From assembly GCF_041734645.1 (NCBI RefSeq), contig NZ_CP162010.1:558001-622000 (forward strand): 64,000 nucleotides of DNA. The letters run 5' to 3'. Each line of letters begins with the position of its first letter. The first letter of the stretch is position 1. Source of the stretch: Rodentibacter sp901420285 (GTDB lineage Bacteria; Pseudomonadota; Gammaproteobacteria; Enterobacterales; Pasteurellaceae). The position numbers were made by a program, and so were the translations under genes. Shown piece by piece: positions 20,616 to 28,414 of this stretch. The notes beneath the pieces are model-generated. The model was not told the DNA's origin, did no database searches, and saw only the letters and a program-made list of their open reading frames with translations.

Positions 20616-21556
20616 TATTTTTCTCCAGCGCTATAAACATCAGCGAGAATGCGATCGGCACCTTGCGCCAACAGTTTTTCGGCAATTTGCACACCTAAGA
20701 TTTCCGCATTTTCAAGTGTGTTTTTGCCTTCGGCATAAATGATTTTAGAGCCGTCAAGCGCACCGACTAAAGCGCGGAGATAAATGTGGCCATTTTCCAA
20801 TACAGCATAACCGCCAATCGGCACTTGGCAGCCGCCTTGTAAATGCGCATTCATGGCTCGTTCGGCAAGCACGCAAGCGGTGGTTTCCGGATCGGCAAGT
20901 GGTGCCAATAACGCTTGTACTGCGGCATCATCAGTACGACATTCAATTCCCACCGCGCCTTGGCCAGCTGCCGGTAAAAATTGGGTTGTTTCAATAAAAG
21001 AGGTGATTCGATTTGGCATACCGAGCCGAATTAATCCGGCTGCTGCTAGAATGATGGCATCATAATCGCCGTTATCCAATTTAGTTAAACGCGTACCTAC
21101 ATTACCGCGTAAAGAGCGAATGTCCAAATCCGGACGCAATTGCTTAAGCTGACATTGGCGGCGTAGGCTAGATGTTCCTACAATTGAGCCTTGCGGTAAT
21201 TCATCTAATGATTGATATTTGTTTGAGACAAAGGCATCGCGTGGATCTTCTCGTTTACAAATTACGCTCAAACCAAGCCCTTTAGGAAATTGCATAGGCA
21301 CATCTTTCATGGAATGCACGGCAATATCGGCACATTTTTCCAATAAGGCATTTTCGAGTTCTTTAACGAATAAGCCTTTTCCGCCGATTTTTGCTAATGG
21401 TGTGTCCAGAATCACATCCCCTTTGGTTACCATAGAAATGAGTTTTACCTTTATTTGAGGATAAAGATCTTCTAAGCGATTTTTAACGAAATTGGCTTGC
21501 CATAAGGCAAGCGGACTTTGGCGGGTTGCAATTTTTAGAATAGTTGGTTGAGTCAT
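20615..21556 (-). CDS. hemC: Hydroxymethylbilane synthase (porphobilinogen deaminase)
   Basis: A 313-residue cytosolic enzyme that polymerises four porphobilinogens. The cofactor-attachment cysteine is Cys243 in LQGGCQVPIGGYA; the catalytic Asp lies in HSMKDVP (Asp85), and the arginine-rich substrate stretches GTSSLRRQ and SLRGNVGTRL are intact. First gene of the hemCDXY operon. The presence of intact hemC and hemD argues that the organism makes its own porphyrin. No strong ribosome site precedes the ATG; a promoter lies about 30 bases upstream. Confidence 0.98.
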   Translation of the reverse strand: MTQPTILKIATRQSPLALWQANFVKNRLEDLYPQIKVKLISMVTKGDVILDTPLAKIGGKGLFVKELENALLEKCADIAVHSMKDVPMQFPKGLGLSVICKREDPRDAFVSNKYQSLDELPQGSIVGTSSLRRQCQLKQLRPDLDIRSLRGNVGTRLTKLDNGDYDAIILAAAGLIRLGMPNRITSFIETTQFLPAAGQGAVGIECRTDDAAVQALLAPLADPETTACVLAERAMNAHLQGGCQVPIGGYAVLENGHIYLRALVGALDGSKIIYAEGKNTLENAEILGVQIAEKLLAQGADRILADVYSAGEK

Positions 21557-21588
21557 TATTATATAAATAGAGTCAATAATTACTGTCT

Positions 21589-21617
21589 ATCCTATCACTG
21601 TTAACTTAAATTGTCAG
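21589..21617 (-). promoter_or_regulatory. Predicted promoter of hemCDXY
   Basis: On the minus strand, -35 CTGACA (21612-21617), a 17-base spacer and -10 TAGGAT (21589-21594), giving a short leader of about 25 bases before hemC. Confidence 0.55.
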
Positions 21618-21669
21618 TTCTCATTTCATGCTTTGCAAGCAATAAGCGATTTGATTATATCGTGATAAA

Positions 21670-21702
21670 CAAAAAGGCGACTCTTTCAAGTCGCCTTTTA
21701 GT
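21670..21702 (-). terminator. Terminator of the str operon (after tuf)
   Basis: Stem AAAGGCGACT/AGTCGCCTTT with a short loop; on the minus strand it is followed by a T run. It lies 16 bases past the tuf stop. Confidence 0.88.
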
Positions 21703-21717
21703 TAATTTATCAAATAA

Positions 21718-22902
21718 TTATTTGATGATTTTCGCAACAACGCCGGCGCCTACTGTACGGCCACCTTCACGGATAGCGAAACGTAAACCTTGGTCCATAG
21801 CGATTGGGTGGATTAAGGATACAGTCATTTTGATGTTATCGCCAGGCATAACCATTTCCACACCTTCAGGTAACTCGATAGTACCGGTTACGTCAGTAGT
21901 ACGGAAATAGAATTGTGGACGGTAACCTTTGAAGAATGGAGTATGACGGCCACCTTCTTCTTTAGATAATACGTACACTTCAGATTCGAAATCAGTGTGC
22001 GGAGTGATTGAACCCGGTTTTGCCAATACTTGACCACGTTCGATTTCTTCACGTTTTGTACCACGTAATAATGCACCGATGTTTTCACCTGCACGACCTT
22101 CGTCAAGTAATTTACGGAACATTTCAACACCGGTTACGGTGGTTTTCGCAGTCGGTTTAATACCCACGATTTCAACTTCATCACCGGTACGGATAATACC
22201 GCGCTCTACACGACCTGTTACTACAGTACCACGACCGGAGATAGAGAATACGTCTTCAATCGGAAGAAGGAACGGTTGGTCAATCGCACGCTCAGGTTCC
22301 GGAATGTAAGTATCCAATGCGTTGGCTAATTCAAGGATTTTTTCTTCCCATTCCGCTACGCCGTTTAATGCTTGTAAGGCAGAACCACGAATGATTGGGG
22401 TATCATCACCCGGGAAGTCATATTGAGAAAGAAGTTCACGAACTTCCATTTCAACTAATTCTAATAACTCTTCATCATCTACCATGTCGCATTTGTTTAA
22501 GAATACGATGATGTATGGAACACCTACTTGGCGACCTAATAAGATGTGTTCACGAGTTTGTGGCATAGGACCGTCTGTTGCCGCTACGACAAGAATAGCA
22601 CCATCCATTTGTGCCGCACCGGTAATCATGTTTTTAACATAGTCGGCGTGTCCCGGGCAGTCTACGTGTGCGTAGTGACGAGTTGGGGTGTCATATTCTA
22701 CGTGGGATGTGTTAATGGTGATACCACGCGCTTTTTCTTCAGGCGCGTTATCAATTTGGTCGAATGCACGAGCTGCACCACCATAGTGTTTTGCCAATAC
22801 AGTAGTGATTGCTGCTGTTAAAGTTGTTTTACCGTGGTCAACGTGGCCGATTGTACCCACGTTAACGTGCGGTTTTGTACGTTCAAATTTTTCTTTAGAC
22901 AT
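21718..22902 (-). CDS. tuf: Elongation factor Tu
   Basis: A 394-residue GTPase that brings aminoacyl-tRNA to the ribosome. The G motifs are intact: P-loop GHVDHGKT (19-26), DCPGHADY (81-88), NKCD (136-139) and SAL in the G5 position. Domains 2 and 3 follow, with VGAGVVAKI at the end. Last gene of the str operon, 63 bases after fusA; that gap holds a hairpin. AGGAAA precedes the ATG. Most Pasteurellaceae carry a second tuf elsewhere, outside this window. Confidence 0.99.
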   Translation of the reverse strand: MSKEKFERTKPHVNVGTIGHVDHGKTTLTAAITTVLAKHYGGAARAFDQIDNAPEEKARGITINTSHVEYDTPTRHYAHVDCPGHADYVKNMITGAAQMDGAILVVAATDGPMPQTREHILLGRQVGVPYIIVFLNKCDMVDDEELLELVEMEVRELLSQYDFPGDDTPIIRGSALQALNGVAEWEEKILELANALDTYIPEPERAIDQPFLLPIEDVFSISGRGTVVTGRVERGIIRTGDEVEIVGIKPTAKTTVTGVEMFRKLLDEGRAGENIGALLRGTKREEIERGQVLAKPGSITPHTDFESEVYVLSKEEGGRHTPFFKGYRPQFYFRTTDVTGTIELPEGVEMVMPGDNIKMTVSLIHPIAMDQGLRFAIREGGRTVGAGVVAKIIK

Positions 22903-22918
22903 TGCTAATGTTTCCTAA

Positions 22919-22927
22919 AAGTGCGGT
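22919..22927 (+). repeat. Canonical Hin-type uptake signal AAGTGCGGT
   Basis: Exact copy in the fusA-tuf spacer, overlapping the left arm of the hairpin there. Confidence 0.7.
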
Positions 22928-22952
22928 ATAAAATCAGAAAGTTTTATACCGC
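22923..22952 (-). promoter_or_regulatory. Hairpin in the fusA-tuf spacer
   Basis: Perfect 11-bp arms GCGGTATAAAA and TTTTATACCGC with an eight-base loop. On the minus strand only four T follow, so it is more likely a partial terminator or RNA-processing/stability element that sets the tuf to fusA ratio than a full stop. Confidence 0.6.
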
Positions 22953-22965
22953 TGGTTTACAAAAA

Positions 22966-25068
22966 TTATTTTTTACGCGCTTCAATAACTGCAGCTGCAA
23001 CACTTGATGGAGCTTCAGCATATTTTAACGGTTCCATTGAGTATGAGGCACGACCTTGAGTTTGTGAACGTAAGTCTGTTGCATAACCGAACATTTCTGA
23101 AAGCGGAACTTCAGCATCAATTTTAACAACAAATTCGTTTGCTTCTTGACCGTTTACCATAGCGCGACGACGGCTTAAGTCACCGATTACGTCACCTACA
23201 TACTCAGGCGGAGTTTCTACTTCAACTTTCATGATTGGCTCAAGTAATACTGGGTTTGCTTTTGCAAACGCTGCTTTAAACGCTAAAGACGCTGCAAGTT
23301 TAAACGCCAACTCAGATGAGTCCACATCATGGTATGAACCGAAGTGTAAACGAACACCGATATCTACTACTGGGTAACCCGCTAATGGACCAGATTTAAG
23401 TTGCTCTTGAATACCTTTGTCAACGGCTGGGATGTATTCACCAGGGATTACACCACCTTTGATTTCGTTCACAAATTCGTAGCCCGGACCTTCCGGCTCT
23501 AATGGGTATAAGTCGATCACAACATGACCGTACTGACCGCGACCACCGGATTGTTTTGCGTGTTTACCTTCCACATCGTTAACACGGGTACGGATAGTTT
23601 CACGGTAAGATACTTGAGGTTTACCGATGTTTGCTTCCACTTTGAATTCACGTTTCATACGGTCAACGATGATATCTAAGTGTAACTCACCCATACCGGA
23701 GATGATGGTTTCGCCAGATTCTTCATCAGTATGAACACGGAATGAAGGGTCTTCTTGCGCTAAACGACCTAATGCAAGACCCATTTTTTCTTGGTCTGCT
23801 TTTGTTTTTGGTTCAACTGCAACAGAAATTACCGGCTCTGGGAACTCCATACGCTCAAGGATGATTGGTGCATCGATCGCACACAATGTGTCACCAGTAG
23901 TAACATCTTTTAAACCGATTGCAGCTGCGATATCGCCTGCACGAACTTCTTTGATTTCTTCACGTTTGTTCGCGTGCATTTGAACGATACGACCAAAACG
24001 TTCACGTTTTTGACGCACAGAGTTCAACACGGTATCACCAGAATTGATCACACCGGAATAGACACGGAAGAAAGTTAAGTTACCTACGAATGGGTCAGTT
24101 GCAATTTTGAACGCTAATGAAGAGAATGGCTCTTCATCGCTTGCATGACGCTCACCTTCAGTTTCGTCAGGGTTGATACCTTTGATTGCTGGAATATCTG
24201 TTGGTGCTGGTAAGTATTCAACAACGGCATCAAGCATTGCTTGCACACCTTTATTCTTGAATGCTGAACCACAGGTTACCAAGATGATTTCGTTTGCTAA
24301 TACGCGCTGACGAAGACCTGCTTTAATTTCTTCTTCGGTTAATTCCTCACCACCGAGGTATTTTTCCATTAACTCTTCTGAAGCTTCTGCAGCGGCTTCA
24401 ACAAGATTTTGACGCCACTCTTCGCAATCTGCTTGCATATTGGCAGGTACATCTTCGTAGGTAAATGTCATACCTTGGTCAGCTTCGTTCCAGTTGATCG
24501 CTTTCATTTTGATCAAGTCAACGACACCAACGAAATTATCTTCAGCACCTACAGGCAATTGAAGTGGCACCGCATTCGCACCTAAGCGAGTTTTTAATTG
24601 TTCAACAACACGTAAGAAATTCGCACCGGTACGGTCCATTTTGTTTACGAACGCGATACGCGGAACTTCGTATTTGTTTGCTTGACGCCATACGGTTTCG
24701 GATTGTGGTTGAACACCACCAACCGCACAATAAACCATTACTGCTCCATCAAGAACACGCATAGAACGTTCTACTTCAACGGTAAAGTCAACGTGTCCCG
24801 GGGTGTCGATAACGTTAATGCGGTGTTGTGGGAATTGTTGCGACATACCAGACCAGAATGCGGTGGTTGCCGCAGAGGTGATGGTAATACCACGTTCTTG
24901 TTCCTGTTCCATCCAGTCCATGGTTGCTGCACCATCGTGCACTTCACCAATTTTGTGACTTACACCGGTATAGAACAAGATACGCTCAGTAGTAGTAGTT
25001 TTACCCGCATCAATATGCGCACTGATACCAATGTTACGATATCTTTCAATAGGGGTTGTACGAGCCAT
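22966..25068 (-). CDS. fusA: Elongation factor G
   Basis: A 700-residue translocation GTPase. The P-loop AHIDAGKTTT (about 17-26), DTPGHVDF, and NKMDRTGA are intact in domain I, followed by domains II-V with the tip-loop region (SGGRGQYGHV) in domain IV. Length and lack of insertions fit the standard bacterial EF-G. Third gene of rpsL-rpsG-fusA-tuf. AAGGT precedes the ATG. Confidence 0.99.
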   Translation of the reverse strand: MARTTPIERYRNIGISAHIDAGKTTTTERILFYTGVSHKIGEVHDGAATMDWMEQEQERGITITSAATTAFWSGMSQQFPQHRINVIDTPGHVDFTVEVERSMRVLDGAVMVYCAVGGVQPQSETVWRQANKYEVPRIAFVNKMDRTGANFLRVVEQLKTRLGANAVPLQLPVGAEDNFVGVVDLIKMKAINWNEADQGMTFTYEDVPANMQADCEEWRQNLVEAAAEASEELMEKYLGGEELTEEEIKAGLRQRVLANEIILVTCGSAFKNKGVQAMLDAVVEYLPAPTDIPAIKGINPDETEGERHASDEEPFSSLAFKIATDPFVGNLTFFRVYSGVINSGDTVLNSVRQKRERFGRIVQMHANKREEIKEVRAGDIAAAIGLKDVTTGDTLCAIDAPIILERMEFPEPVISVAVEPKTKADQEKMGLALGRLAQEDPSFRVHTDEESGETIISGMGELHLDIIVDRMKREFKVEANIGKPQVSYRETIRTRVNDVEGKHAKQSGGRGQYGHVVIDLYPLEPEGPGYEFVNEIKGGVIPGEYIPAVDKGIQEQLKSGPLAGYPVVDIGVRLHFGSYHDVDSSELAFKLAASLAFKAAFAKANPVLLEPIMKVEVETPPEYVGDVIGDLSRRRAMVNGQEANEFVVKIDAEVPLSEMFGYATDLRSQTQGRASYSMEPLKYAEAPSSVAAAVIEARKK

Positions 25069-25111
25069 TATTATAACCTTGTTTAATTTAATATCTGTTT
25101 ATATAAGGTAA

Positions 25112-25132
25112 GGCTTCATCAAAGATGAAGCC
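25112..25132 (-). promoter_or_regulatory. Hairpin in the rpsG-fusA spacer
   Basis: GGCTTCATC/GATGAAGCC, a 9-bp stem with a three-base loop, between rpsG and fusA. In E. coli the S7 autoregulatory site lies in the rpsL-rpsG gap, so this is not obviously that element; there is no T tract. Confidence 0.5.
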
Positions 25133-25150
25133 CTTTAAATTCAGAAGCTA

Positions 25151-25621
25151 TTACCAACGGTAGTGAGCAAACGCTTTGTTAGCTTCAGCCATACGGTGAA
25201 CGTCCTCACGTTTTTTAACTGCCGCACCTTTGTTTTCGGAGGCATCAGATAATTCGTTAGCTAAACGTAAAGCCATAGATTTATCACCGCGTTTACGCGC
25301 CGCTTCAACGATCCAACGCATACCTAATGCGTTACGACGAACCGGACGCACTTCAACCGGTACTTGGTAAGTAGAGCCACCAACACGACGAGATTTAACC
25401 TCAACAGTTGGGCGCACGTTTTCAAGTGCGATTTCAAATGCTTCAAGCGGTTCTTTACCGGTACGTTGCGCTAAAGTTTCTAAAGCGCCATAAACGATTG
25501 ATTCAGCAACGGATTTTTTACCGTCCACCATTAATACATTAATAAATTTCGCAAGCAACTCCGAACCAAATTTCGGATCCGGTAAAATCTTGCGTTGTTC
25601 AACACTACGACGACGTGGCAT
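25151..25621 (-). CDS. rpsG: 30S ribosomal protein S7
   Basis: 156 residues, MPRRRSVEQRKILPDPKFGS at the start and the S7 signature (KFINVLMVDGKKSVAESIVYGAL). It nucleates assembly of the 16S 3' domain and, in E. coli, represses its own operon. Ends in HRMAEANKAFAHYRW, so it has the short C-terminus. GGAGA precedes the ATG. The 150-base gap to rpsL is the place where the S7 operator would be expected. Confidence 0.99.
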   Translation of the reverse strand: MPRRRSVEQRKILPDPKFGSELLAKFINVLMVDGKKSVAESIVYGALETLAQRTGKEPLEAFEIALENVRPTVEVKSRRVGGSTYQVPVEVRPVRRNALGMRWIVEAARKRGDKSMALRLANELSDASENKGAAVKKREDVHRMAEANKAFAHYRW

Positions 25622-25771
25622 TGTAAATTTCTCCGTTTTAATATTCTTCAGGGTATTCCAAAACTCAATAAAAACTAACCGCTTTACATAAGGGATTAAT
25701 TAAATACTGGAGTTTATGGTTTAAATAAGTTTTACTAATTTAGACGTTTGGCCTTACTTAACGGAGAACCA

Positions 25772-26146
25772 TTAAGCTTTAGGACGTTTAACGCCGTATT
25801 TAGAACGACCTTGTTTACGATCTTTCACGCCTGCGCAGTCTAACGCGCCGCGTACGGTGTGATAACGCACACCCGGTAAGTCTTTAACACGACCGCCACG
25901 GATAAGCACAACACTGTGCTCTTGAAGGTTGTGACCTTCACCGCCGATGTATGAGGTTACTTCGAAACCATTGGTTAAGCGAATACGGCATACTTTACGT
26001 AATGCAGAATTCGGTTTTTTAGGTGTAGTTGTGTACACACGGGTGCATACACCACGTTTCTGCGGGCAAGCCTCTAATGCAGGAACGTTACTTTTTACAA
26101 CCTTTTTCACACGCGGTTTGCGTACTAGCTGGTTGATAGTTGCCAT
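25772..26146 (-). CDS. rpsL: 30S ribosomal protein S12
   Basis: 124 residues of the decoding-centre protein. Lys43 (TPKKPNS) and Lys88 (RVKDLPG) are the wild-type residues, so no streptomycin-resistance substitution is present at these sites. Asp89 is the usual methylthiolation site. First gene of the str operon. Confidence 0.99.
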   Translation of the reverse strand: MATINQLVRKPRVKKVVKSNVPALEACPQKRGVCTRVYTTTPKKPNSALRKVCRIRLTNGFEVTSYIGGEGHNLQEHSVVLIRGGRVKDLPGVRYHTVRGALDCAGVKDRKQGRSKYGVKRPKA

Positions 26147-26226
26147 TAAAAAAGCTCCAGTTTAAATGTTATTCAATAATAGAATGTTGTTCAAAAAATC
26201 TACTCCCATACGGAAATAGACGGCGA

Positions 26227-26255
26227 ATTTTAATCACTATGGATATGCTTGTCAA
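26227..26255 (-). promoter_or_regulatory. Promoter of the str operon
   Basis: On the minus strand, consensus -35 TTGACA (26250-26255), a 17-base spacer and -10 TAAAAT (26227-26232), with about 75 bases of leader before rpsL. A candidate uptake repeat (26262-26275) lies directly upstream of the -35. Confidence 0.82.
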
Positions 26256-26261
26256 CAAGCA

Positions 26262-26275
26262 ACCAATGCGGTGCT
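26262..26275 (-). repeat. Candidate uptake-signal repeat
   Basis: Minus-oriented CCAATGCGGTGCT just upstream of the str operon promoter. Confidence 0.7.
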
Positions 26276-26353
26276 CTCAGAGGTATTCGCTGTTATTCGA
26301 CTAAAAACAGCGCAACGAATCATTTTCGTCTGTTTCGCCCGATGTCCTTTCTT

Positions 26354-26380
26354 GAACTTTTTAACCCAAGTTGCGTCTTA
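26354..26380 (+). promoter_or_regulatory. Possible sigma-E promoter of the lipoprotein gene
   Basis: GAACTT (26354-26359), a 16-base spacer and TCTTA (26376-26380) resemble the extracytoplasmic sigma-E consensus GAACTT-N16-TCTAA/TCAAA, about 50 bases before the lipoprotein start. Confidence 0.5.
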
Positions 26381-26429
26381 CGGAAGGCTATCAAAACAGA
26401 TAGTTTTTTAGTTTATACGGAGAGAGCCT

Positions 26430-26633
26430 ATGCAATTCATCGCAAAATCATTTCTTATCGGCATAACTGTAGTGTCGTTAGCGGCTTGCGGCAATATGAG
26501 TCGCAGCCAAAAAAATACCGCCGTTGGCGCGGCCATCGGTGGCGCAGCAGGGTATATGATCAAAGGTAATGCCGCCACAACATTAGGCGGTGCGGCGCTC
26601 GGTGGATTAATCGGTAGCCAAGTGAACAAATAA
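26430..26633 (+). CDS. Small glycine-zipper lipoprotein (OsmB-like)
   Basis: A 67-residue protein with a lipoprotein signal peptide: basic start, hydrophobic segment and lipobox SLAAC, so mature Cys20 would be lipidated. The rest is a Gly/Ala zipper (GAAIGGAAGYMI and GGAALGGLIGS), typical of the 2TM glycine-zipper family that includes OsmB. Role unknown, probably envelope-associated. GGAGAG precedes the ATG, and a strong terminator follows. A sigma-E-like promoter upstream would fit an envelope-stress gene, by inference. It is divergent from rpsL. Confidence 0.85.
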   Translation: MQFIAKSFLIGITVVSLAACGNMSRSQKNTAVGAAIGGAAGYMIKGNAATTLGGAALGGLIGSQVNK

Positions 26634-26664
26634 CCAAGGTGCGCGCCATCTATCTCGCGTCTAA

Positions 26665-26701
26665 AACCGCACGTTGAGCATTCAACGTGCGGTTATTTTT
26701 T
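26665..26701 (+). terminator. Terminator of the lipoprotein gene
   Basis: Stem ACCGCACGTTGA/TTCAACGTGCGGT with a three-base loop, followed by TATT and T7. Confidence 0.9.
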
Positions 26702-26781
26702 TGTGTCTTTTTCGATAAATAATCAGGCAATTGCCGCCTCAACGTAGTAAACTAGCCACAATTTTTTCTTAGGAGACAACG

Positions 26782-27453
26782 ATGAAACCTTATCTAATCG
26801 CCCCTTCTATTCTTTCCGCCGATTTGGCACGCCTTGGTGATGATGTTCAGGCTGTGCTCGATGCGGGGGCCGATGTCATTCATTTCGACGTAATGGATAA
26901 TCATTATGTGCCGAATCTCACCTTTGGCCCCGCTGTGTGCCAAGCCTTGCGTGATTACGGCATTACGGCGCCGATTGACGTACATTTAATGGTGAAACCG
27001 GTGGATCGCATTATTCCCGATTTCGCCAAAGCCGGCGCGAGCTATATTACTTTTCATCCTGAAGCAACCGAGCATATTGATCGCACTTTGCAGCTCATTC
27101 GTGATCACGGTTGCAAATGCGGTTTGGTGTTTAATCCCGCGACACCGTTGAATTATTTGGATTATGTATTGGATAAAGTGGATGTTGTGTTGTTGATGTC
27201 TGTCAATCCCGGCTTCGGAGGCCAATCTTTTATTCCGGCGACCTTAAAAAAACTGCGACAAGCGCGTCGAATGATCGACGAAAGCGGTTATCACATTCGT
27301 CTTGAAGTAGACGGTGGCGTGAAAACGGATAATATCGCCGAAATTGCGGCTGCAGGCGCCGATATGTTCGTGGCCGGTTCGGCAATTTTCGGTAAACCGG
27401 ACTATCGACAAGTGATTGAACAAATGCGTGCGCAATTGGCGTCTCTTTTATAA
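26782..27453 (+). CDS. rpe: Ribulose-phosphate 3-epimerase
   Basis: A 223-residue TIM-barrel enzyme of the pentose phosphate pathway. Active-site residues are visible: His34 and Asp36 (HFDVMDN), His68 (DVHLMV) and Asp176 (EVDGGV), plus the phosphate-binding NPGFGGQSF and AGSAIF loops. AGGAGA lies before the ATG. It precedes gph, as in E. coli (rpe-gph), with a 141-base gap here that holds a small hairpin (27463-27480) and a repeat copy. Confidence 0.98.
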   Translation: MKPYLIAPSILSADLARLGDDVQAVLDAGADVIHFDVMDNHYVPNLTFGPAVCQALRDYGITAPIDVHLMVKPVDRIIPDFAKAGASYITFHPEATEHIDRTLQLIRDHGCKCGLVFNPATPLNYLDYVLDKVDVVLLMSVNPGFGGQSFIPATLKKLRQARRMIDESGYHIRLEVDGGVKTDNIAEIAAAGADMFVAGSAIFGKPDYRQVIEQMRAQLASLL

Positions 27454-27479
27454 TCCGCCGAAAGCCCGTGGGACGGGGC

Positions 27480-27493
27480 TTCAATGCGGTGCT
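27480..27493 (-). repeat. Candidate uptake-signal repeat
   Basis: Exact reverse copy TTCAATGCGGTGCT in the rpe-gph gap. Confidence 0.75.
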
Positions 27494-27594
27494 GATCGGA
27501 CACTTCACCGATTAGCTGTTTAGGCATAAGCCGTTGCGCAAGCGAAGGTAAAAATGATTAATCGACATAATGCAGAACATAGAGAAAAACAATA

Positions 27595-28269
27595 ATGAAC
27601 ACACAATTTAAATTAATCGGCTTTGATTTGGATGGTACTTTAGTTAACAGCTTGCCGGATTTGGCCTTATCGGTGAATTCGGCGTTAGCGGAGTTCGATT
27701 TGCCGCAGGCGCCGGAAGAACGGGTGTTAACTTGGATTGGCAACGGTGCGCCGGTATTAATTGCCCGAGCCTTAGATTGGGCACGCGAGCAAAGCGGTAG
27801 AACTTTAAGCGAGGCGGATGTTGAAAAAGCGAAAGCGCGCTTCGCTTATTATTACGGCGAAAACCTTTGTAATATCAGCCGCTTATATCCGAATGTGAAA
27901 ACAACTTTGGAAGCGTTAAAGGCTAAGGGATATACGTTGGCAGTCGTTACCAATAAACCGACCAAACACGTTCGACCGGTATTGGCGGCCTTCGGTATCG
28001 ATCAGTTATTCAACGAAATGCTCGGCGGACAATCTTTGCCGGCAATCAAACCACATCCGGCGCCGCTTTATTATTTGTGCGGTAAGTTCGGCTTTGAGCC
28101 GCGCCAAGTGTTGTTTGTAGGGGACTCAAAAAACGATATCATCGCCGCGCACGCTGCCGGTTGTGCCGCAGTGGGTTTAACTTATGGCTATAATTACAAC
28201 ATTCCTATCAGCGAATCTGGACCGGATTGGGTATTTGATGATTTTGCCCGGTTATTGGAGATTTTGTAA
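27595..28269 (+). CDS. gph: Phosphoglycolate phosphatase
   Basis: A 224-residue HAD-superfamily hydrolase. Motif I is GFDLDGTLVNS with nucleophile Asp11 and acid/base Asp13; the motif II threonine is in VTNKP, and motif IV is VGDSKND. Cap and length match Gph, which clears 2-phosphoglycolate formed during DNA repair. The ribosome site is weak (AGAGAAAAACAATA). Probably transcribed with rpe. Confidence 0.95.
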   Translation: MNTQFKLIGFDLDGTLVNSLPDLALSVNSALAEFDLPQAPEERVLTWIGNGAPVLIARALDWAREQSGRTLSEADVEKAKARFAYYYGENLCNISRLYPNVKTTLEALKAKGYTLAVVTNKPTKHVRPVLAAFGIDQLFNEMLGGQSLPAIKPHPAPLYYLCGKFGFEPRQVLFVGDSKNDIIAAHAAGCAAVGLTYGYNYNIPISESGPDWVFDDFARLLEIL

Positions 28270-28345
28270 TTCCCATCGAAAGTGCGAGCGAAAAATGCAC
28301 AGTTTTTTTAATCGCATTTTATCCGATGAAAATCCGAGTATTTCA

Positions 28346-28372
28346 CTTGAATTCGCTGATGTTGCCCCAACC
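28346..28372 (+). promoter_or_regulatory. Sigma-32 (heat-shock) promoter of lon
   Basis: -35 CTTGAA (28346-28351), a 13-base spacer and -10 CCCCAACC (28365-28372), close to the RpoH consensus CTTGAAA-N11-15-CCCCATNT. It lies 43 bases before the lon ATG, which fits the known heat induction of lon. Confidence 0.75.
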
Positions 28373-28414
28373 TTACACCAAAGCCATTCAAACAGATTAG
28401 ATTAGAGAGAAACT

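Noticed and set aside
28294..28405. A 36-codon open frame just before lon starting MHSFFNRIL
   Set aside because: It spans the sigma-32 promoter of lon and has no convincing ribosome site; best explained as chance.
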